Part shown: piece by piece, positions 5,854-9,686 of the stretch | Position numbering within the stretch: position 1 is the first letter of the stretch | Layout of the letters: every line of letters starts with the position of its first letter | Source: an uncultured Collinsella sp. | GTDB lineage: Bacteria; Actinomycetota; Coriobacteriia; Coriobacteriales; Coriobacteriaceae | DNA: 9,686 nt | Direction of reading: 5' to 3' | NCBI GenBank assembly: GCA_900546085.1 | Contig: URBS01000083.1 | Location: forward strand, 1 to 9,686 | Notes under the pieces: generated by a model | Database searches by the model: none | What the model was told of the DNA's origin: nothing | The model's input: only the letters and a program-made list of their open reading frames with translations | Program-made: the position numbers and the translations under genes

Positions 5854-6894
5854 GATCCGAGCGTCTACATCCCCGCCTACCTGGAGCGCACCTATCTGGC
5901 GTCGCACCCCGAGCTCACCGATGCAGCACGCGAGCTTGTCCATAACGACATGAGCGCGAATCCCCAAAAGTATGCGCAGTCCGAGCATGCCCAAGCGCTG
6001 CTGTCCTATACCGGCGTTCACCGCCACCTGCTCGACGAGCTCCATCGCATCGAGGACATGGGCAGCGACGAGGAGTTTGAGCAGACGCGCAACCGCCTGT
6101 TCGACGATATGCGCGATGAGCTGCTCAAGATCGTCCGCATCGATGCGCATGTCCTCGATGCCCAGCTGCTCGCCATCATTTTGGCGGACACGCCCGTCGA
6201 TGCCTGCCTGGGCGACCTGATGAAGCTCGAGGCGAGCACGGCCGATTACCTGCAGCAAAGCGTGCCCGGGTTTGATATGGAGGCCCCGCACTATTGGGCC
6301 AATAATGTTTTGGCCGACGGTGTCACCGCAGCGGACCTTACCGTGAGCGAGCCGGCCCTTATCGGGTGGCTTCACACACTCGAGGCCATCTCGCAGCTGT
6401 GCATGGCGAGCGCCCGCTACCGCGCTGCTGCCAACTACGCCCGCCGCGTCCTTAAGGCGGAGGGCTATCCCACCCGGGCCGCCGGCACCGTGTTGTTTGC
6501 CCTCGCCCGCTTGGAAGACCAGGACGGCTTTTTTGCCCTAGCCCACCAGCTCGAGGAACAGGTGGGAGCCGATGCACTCGAGAACTCCCCCTGGTACCTG
6601 CTCGCCCGCACGATCTTGCTGTTCAAAACGAACAAGATGCGCCCGGCGACGCGCGCGCTGCGTGAGTTCGCTAACCGTTGCGAGGGCGGCGCGTTCTTCT
6701 TGCTGAACCCCATGTACCAGACGCCGTATCTTCCCTGCCGACCCGAGCCGCGCGACCCCTGGGACCTCTCGCACCAGGCGGTTTGGGAAGCCGACGGTAT
6801 TATCTCGGACACCCCCGACTTTGCCCCCTGGGCCAACGCCTGCGAAGATGTATCGCAGCTTGCCCAGGAATTTGCGCGCCGCTACGGCTTTTAG
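5851..6894 (+). CDS. TPR-like helical-repeat protein of unknown function (second of the pair)
   Basis: A 347-residue, probably cytosolic, helix-rich protein not assignable to a known family. It is a diverged paralogue of the preceding product. Residues 89-125 (DELLKIVRIDAHVLDAQLLA, then ILADTP) align with 85-111 of the first (ENMLREAAALDPANWDAQRM, then LTALTAES). Residues 168-222 (PALIGWLHTLEAISQL, then ASARYRAAANYARRVL, FALARLE) align with 154-205 (PYLRWLAALASRALIS, then GRYRMSLEAANRSL, AMAKLE). Residues 246-286 (SPWYLLARTILLFKTN) align with 240-280. Its C-terminal part (residues 288-330) is rich in Pro, Trp and Asp and differs from the first copy. It starts by one-base overlap with the upstream stop. 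The next gene, murT-gatD, begins 45 bp later with no terminator between, so the three are probably one operon. Confidence 0.85.
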   Translation: MDPSVYIPAYLERTYLASHPELTDAARELVHNDMSANPQKYAQSEHAQALLSYTGVHRHLLDELHRIEDMGSDEEFEQTRNRLFDDMRDELLKIVRIDAHVLDAQLLAIILADTPVDACLGDLMKLEASTADYLQQSVPGFDMEAPHYWANNVLADGVTAADLTVSEPALIGWLHTLEAISQLCMASARYRAAANYARRVLKAEGYPTRAAGTVLFALARLEDQDGFFALAHQLEEQVGADALENSPWYLLARTILLFKTNKMRPATRALREFANRCEGGAFFLLNPMYQTPYLPCRPEPRDPWDLSHQAVWEADGIISDTPDFAPWANACEDVSQLAQEFARRYGF

Positions 6895-6939
6895 CGACGC
6901 GATCGCCCCGACCATGTCATCTATGTTAGGAACGGCTTC

Positions 6940-9117
6940 ATGAACCTCCGCTCATCTCTCGCCTGCACCTCGAGCGATATCGCCCGCTGGGGACTGCGCT
7001 CTGTCCTCAAACGCCAGGGTGGCGTGCTTCCCGGCCGCATCGCCATGAAGATCGACCCCGAGCTGCTGAGCGACCTCGCGAGCCTGGTCGACCGCAGCGT
7101 GGTGATCACCGGTACTAATGGCAAGACCACCACCTCCAACCTCATCGCCGACGCCGTTGCCGCCAGCGGCGCCACCGTGGTATGCAACCGCGCCGGCAAC
7201 AACATGGAGCCGGGCGTGGTGGGCGCACTGCTCGAGGCGCGCAGCGGCCTCAAGCGAGCCGGCGGCGGCAAGCGCGTGGGCGTTTTTGAATGCGATGAGC
7301 TCTACACCGTGCGCGTCCTACCCAAGCTCAAGCCGACGTACTTCGTGCTGCTCAACCTGTTCCGCGACCAGCTAGACCGCTACGGCGAGATCGACCATAC
7401 CCAAGACGTCATTGCCCATGCGTTGGAGCTCTCTCCGTCAACAACGCTCATCTACAACGCAGACGACCCGCTGTGTGCCGCGATCGCCGCACGCGTTCCC
7501 AACACGAGCATCGCCTTTGGCATCGACGGCGCCACGGGCACCGAGTCCGATCGCATTAGCGACTCGCGTTTTTGCTCGCAGTGCAACGCGCCGCTGGAGT
7601 ATGACTACGTGCAATACGGCCAGCTCGGCGCCTATCATTGCCCTTCGTGCGGCTGGGGTCGCCCCGCGCTGCTCCGCCGCGTGACGGGCGTTGAGCTCGG
7701 CTGCGACGGCTACGGCTTTGACCTGGCCTTTGGACCCGAGGCCAACGCGCCCGCCGTGCACATCGCCACGCGCTACAACGGCCTGTACATGGTCTATAAC
7801 GTCGCCGCCGCCTTCTTTGCGGCGCACGAGCTGGGCGTGGACGCGGCGCACCTGCAGCCCACGCTTAATGCCTACGTGCCCGCCGGCGGACGCATGGGCC
7901 GCTGGGATATTGCCGGCCGCACCGTCGAGGCCAACCTGGCCAAGAATCCCGTGGGCTTCGATCGCCAGATCCAGTCCATTAAAACGGCAGGTGGCAGGCT
8001 CTGCGCTTTCTTCCTCAATGACAACGACGCCGACGGCCACGATGTCTCGTGGATCTACGACGTCGACTTCGAGCGCATCGCCGATACCCCGGGGCTTGTC
8101 GCCTTTGCCGGCGGCACGCGTGCACACGATATGCAGGTGCGCCTCAAGTACGCCGGCATCGACGCCGCCATTATCTCGGACGTCGCGCAGGCAATTGGCG
8201 CCATGGCAGACGAGGCCGCCGATGACACCTTCTACGCCGTCGCCAACTACACGGCCTTCCCGCCGCTGGTCAAAGAACTCGACGGGCTGAAGGGTGCCGA
8301 TGCAGCCACGGTTGCCGCCCGCGCCGCAGTCCGCGCCGACGGCAGCGCTCTTCCTGTCGGTATCGCGCCAGTCGAGCTCTCGCGCCCGCTGCGCATCGTC
8401 TACCTGTATCCCGATGCCCTCAACCTCTATGGCGACGGCGGCAACGTCATCGCCCTCGAGCGCCGCTGCGCCTGGCGCGGCATCCCCGTTCGCGTGGATG
8501 AGGTCCGCATGGGCGAGGTGCTCGATCTGCATGATGCCGATATCGTCATGATGGGCGGCGGATCCGATCGCGACCAGCTAGCCGTGGCACACGAGCTGCT
8601 CGCCCAAAAAGACAAGGTCGCAGCCTATGTTGAGGACGGCGGTTCGCTGCTCGCCATCTGCGGCAGCTATCAGCTGCTCGGCCGTTCGTACTATATGGGC
8701 GAAAATCGCATCGAGGGCCTGGGCGTCATTGCCGCCGAGACCGTACGCGGCTCCGACCGCCTGATCGGCAACGTCGCCGTCAAGACCGACCTGGCACCCG
8801 AGCCCTTTGTGGGATTCGAGAACCACGGTGGCCGCACGCTTTTGGACGCCGATGCCACGCCGCTCGGAACGTCCGTCGTCACGGGCACCGGCAACAACGG
8901 CGACGATGGCTTTGAGGGTCTCATCTACAAGGGTGTCATCGGCACGTACCTGCATGGCCCGGCGCTGCCCAAGAACCCCGAACTCGCCGACTGGCTCATC
9001 GCGCACGCCCTCGAGCGCCGTGGCGACACACAGGCCGCCGCCCTGCTGCCGCTCAAACCCCTCGACGACACCTACGAGCACGCCGCCCACGACGCCGCCA
9101 TGAAGCTCCTCCCCTAA
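6940..9117 (+). CDS. murT-gatD: MurT-GatD fusion: lipid II D-glutamate amidotransferase
   Basis: A 725-residue single chain joining the ATP-dependent MurT (Mur-ligase type) to the GatD glutaminase. Together they convert the alpha-carboxyl of D-Glu in lipid II to the amide (D-isoglutamine) at the inner face of the membrane. The MurT half (about 1-450) shows the P-loop GTNGKTT (58-64), ECDE (117-120), LLNLFRDQLDRYGEIDHT (137-154), a Cys4 zinc ribbon (C212, C215, C234, C237), a Mur-type ligase core and the C-terminal DUF1727 block DGHDVSWIYD (365-374). In the two-protein complexes that block carries the Asp completing the glutaminase triad; I place it at D368, tentatively. A linker of about 30 Ala-rich residues leads to GatD (about 483-725): LNLYGDGGN (495-503), nucleophile C574 in LLAICGSYQLLG, R607 as possible glutamine-binding Arg, and H672 in TYLHGP. 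All key residues appear intact. AGGAA lies 7 nt before the ATG. The reading frame is continuous across the junction. In most Gram-positives these are two adjacent genes. Confidence 0.93.
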   Translation: MNLRSSLACTSSDIARWGLRSVLKRQGGVLPGRIAMKIDPELLSDLASLVDRSVVITGTNGKTTTSNLIADAVAASGATVVCNRAGNNMEPGVVGALLEARSGLKRAGGGKRVGVFECDELYTVRVLPKLKPTYFVLLNLFRDQLDRYGEIDHTQDVIAHALELSPSTTLIYNADDPLCAAIAARVPNTSIAFGIDGATGTESDRISDSRFCSQCNAPLEYDYVQYGQLGAYHCPSCGWGRPALLRRVTGVELGCDGYGFDLAFGPEANAPAVHIATRYNGLYMVYNVAAAFFAAHELGVDAAHLQPTLNAYVPAGGRMGRWDIAGRTVEANLAKNPVGFDRQIQSIKTAGGRLCAFFLNDNDADGHDVSWIYDVDFERIADTPGLVAFAGGTRAHDMQVRLKYAGIDAAIISDVAQAIGAMADEAADDTFYAVANYTAFPPLVKELDGLKGADAATVAARAAVRADGSALPVGIAPVELSRPLRIVYLYPDALNLYGDGGNVIALERRCAWRGIPVRVDEVRMGEVLDLHDADIVMMGGGSDRDQLAVAHELLAQKDKVAAYVEDGGSLLAICGSYQLLGRSYYMGENRIEGLGVIAAETVRGSDRLIGNVAVKTDLAPEPFVGFENHGGRTLLDADATPLGTSVVTGTGNNGDDGFEGLIYKGVIGTYLHGPALPKNPELADWLIAHALERRGDTQAAALLPLKPLDDTYEHAAHDAAMKLLP

Positions 9118-9123
9118 CGCCCC

Positions 9124-9163
9124 AACCACCACAAAGGGGACAGGTACCTTTGTGGTGGTTTTC
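9124..9163 (+). terminator. Terminator of the TPR / murT-gatD operon, with REP-like sequence
   Basis: A perfect 14-bp stem (9124-9137 with 9147-9160) around a 9-nt loop, ending in TTTT (9159-9162), 6 bp after the stop codon. The short T-run makes it a moderate terminator. The right part of the first arm, the loop and the start of the second arm read GGGGACAGGTACC, similar to the palindrome at 1761-1805, so the hairpin may be a repeat element serving as terminator. Confidence 0.75.
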
Positions 9164-9199
9164 CAGTTTGCCAACGATATACGCGCCGGCAAAAAAGTC

Positions 9200-9208
9200 T
9201 GCTATACT
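9200..9208 (+). promoter_or_regulatory. Extended -10 promoter element of tRNA-Glu
   Basis: TATACT at 9203-9208 is preceded by TGC, giving the TGn extended -10 form. It lies 10 bp before the mature 5' end of the tRNA, so transcription would start just ahead of it. No good -35 is found at 16-18 bp spacing, which fits extended -10 use. Confidence 0.65.
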
Positions 9209-9218
9209 CTTTCCCGCT

Positions 9219-9295
9219 GTCCCCATCGTCTAGCGGCCAAGGACGCCACCCTTTCAAGGTGGATATCGCGGGTTCGAATCCCGCTGGGGGCACCA
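9219..9295 (+). tRNA. tRNA-Glu (anticodon UUC)
   Basis: A full cloverleaf. The acceptor GTCCCCA (9219-9225) pairs with TGGGGGC (one G-T wobble) before discriminator A at 9292. The anticodon stem CCACC/GGTGG holds the loop CTTTCAA with TTC at 9253-9255, which reads Glu codons GAA/GAG. The T-stem GCGGG/CCCGC holds the loop TTCGAAT. The 3' CCA (9293-9295) is encoded in the DNA. It has its own extended -10 promoter and terminator, so it is a single-gene unit. Confidence 0.97.
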
Positions 9296-9307
9296 CAGAA
9301 TCTGAGA

Positions 9308-9338
9308 AGCCCGTTACCAATTCGGTGACGGGCTTTTT
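9308..9338 (+). terminator. Terminator of tRNA-Glu
   Basis: An 11-bp stem (9308-9318 with 9324-9334, one T-G wobble) and 5-nt loop followed by TTTTT, 12 bp after the tRNA CCA. Confidence 0.9.
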
Positions 9339-9351
9339 GCTACCCATACGC

Positions 9352-9365
9352 CGGGATTCGAACCC
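9352..9365 (-). other. tRNA T-arm-like fragment
   Basis: The minus strand reads GGGTTCGAATCCCG, identical over 14 nt to the T-arm of the tRNA-Glu 60-80 bp away and in inverted orientation to it. Acceptor and anticodon arms are missing on either strand, so it is not a tRNA gene. It may be a leftover of a second tRNA or of an integrase attachment site, or a chance match helped by the palindromic nature of T-arms. Confidence 0.4.
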
Positions 9366-9392
9366 CGAAGGCATAAAATCACACTGTCATCC

Positions 9393-9434
9393 AAGGGCCC
9401 GTGGACAAAAAATAGCAAATATGAGTACTGTTAC
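9393..9434 (-). repeat. Left copy of a 42-bp inverted repeat
   Basis: Read outward on the minus strand it matches the right copy (9586-9627) at 35 of 42 positions. The shared blocks are ACAGTACTCATATTTG, TTTTTTG, CCACG and CCCTT. The two copies point away from each other and enclose 151 bp. Confidence 0.8.
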
Positions 9435-9448
9435 CAATTTAGTAACAG
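9428..9448. repeat. 7-bp hairpin CTGTTAC / GTAACAG
   Basis: Perfect inverted repeat with a 7-nt loop (9435-9441), overlapping the inner end of the left 42-bp repeat. It shares GTTACCAATT with the tRNA-Glu terminator hairpin. Confidence 0.6.
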
Positions 9449-9585
9449 CGATTTCATGCCATCAGAAGGCGATTTTGACACAAGGCGTCCTATGGCGGAG
9501 GAATTGCAGGTATTTATCAGCTAAGTACTTGGACATATGTTGCGTAACACTGCATATTTTGCAAAAAGATAATGCTACAGGGCTT

Positions 9586-9627
9586 GTGACAGTACTCATA
9601 TTTGACGTTTTTTGCCCACGACCCCTT
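9586..9627 (+). repeat. Right copy of the 42-bp inverted repeat
   Basis: Plus-strand partner of 9393-9434, identical at 35 of 42 positions; the longest unbroken identity is 16 bp (ACAGTACTCATATTTG). The seven differences include a three-base block (CTA in the left copy, ACG here). Confidence 0.8.
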
Positions 9628-9670
9628 ATTGCGTGGGCGAATCAGTTGCAAAGCGGGATCCAAAGCGTCC

Positions 9671-9686
9671 AGATCGGAAGAGCACA
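9671..9686. other. Illumina TruSeq adapter remnant (assembly artefact)
   Basis: The last 16 bases, AGATCGGAAGAGCACA, are identical to the start of the standard TruSeq read-1 adapter. They are not genomic and should be trimmed; the true sequence ends at or before 9670. Confidence 0.95.

Larger units (their letters stand above)
9366..9670. other. Gene-free AT-richer tail carrying an inverted-repeat element
   Basis: About 300 bp with no supportable gene on either strand. It is visibly richer in A and T than the coding sequence to its left. It contains a pair of diverged 42-bp inverted repeats, a 7-bp hairpin (9428-9448), the palindrome TTTTGCAAAA (9557-9566) and a 7-bp inverted repeat GCCCACG/CGTGGGC (9614-9620 with 9632-9638). 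The assembly stops shortly after. Confidence 0.6.

Noticed and set aside
9114..9374. Minus-strand open frame of 86 residues containing PPAGFEPAISTLKG
   Set aside because: This is the antisense translation of tRNA-Glu, a common false protein in databases; it also crosses two terminators.
9393..9627. CRISPR array
   Set aside because: Only two copies, inverted rather than direct, and no regular spacer units.
9612..9638. Terminator from the GCCCACG/CGTGGGC inverted repeat
   Set aside because: The T-run lies before the stem on the plus strand and none follows it on either strand.

Overview
The window looks like a piece of a high-GC, low-complexity-operon Gram-positive chromosome. The best guess is a gut actinobacterium of the Coriobacteriia (Collinsella or a relative). 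This rests on the GC-rich coding sequence, the MurT/GatD lipid II amidation genes, the fermentative metal-dependent alcohol dehydrogenases and the style of the intergenic palindromes. No 16S or ribosomal marker is present, so genus is inference. The right edge ends in 16 bases identical to an Illumina adapter, so this is almost certainly the raw end of an assembly contig.

Left half (1-4275, minus strand): three genes, each followed by its own intrinsic terminator. Read in their own direction they are an iron-type alcohol dehydrogenase (3052-4275), a glycerol dehydrogenase GldA (1868-2968) and a DUF1846/UPF0371 protein (84-1565). The two dehydrogenases belong to one superfamily and suggest NAD(P)H disposal during fermentation of glycerol, aldehydes or alcohols. 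The gap between gldA and DUF1846 (1566-1867) is packed with three different inverted repeats, one of which is the gldA terminator.

Centre (4276-4774): a divergent, gene-free region of about 500 bp with several short palindromes and repeated motifs, serving the iron-ADH gene leftwards and a three-gene operon rightwards.

Right half (4775-9117, plus strand): two tandem helical-repeat (TPR-like) proteins of unknown function that are paralogous to each other and translationally coupled (stop and start overlap as TAATG). After 45 bp comes a 725-residue protein in which the MurT ligase and the GatD glutaminase, normally two proteins, form one chain. It should amidate the D-glutamate of lipid II. 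The operon ends at a strong hairpin. Next are a tRNA-Glu(UUC) with its own promoter and terminator, a small tRNA T-arm-like fragment, and an AT-richer gene-free tail with a pair of diverged 42-bp inverted repeats running to the adapter.

The most notable items are the single-chain MurT-GatD, the uncharacterised paralogue pair co-transcribed with it, the inverted-repeat element at the contig end, the REP-like palindromes, and the adapter contamination.
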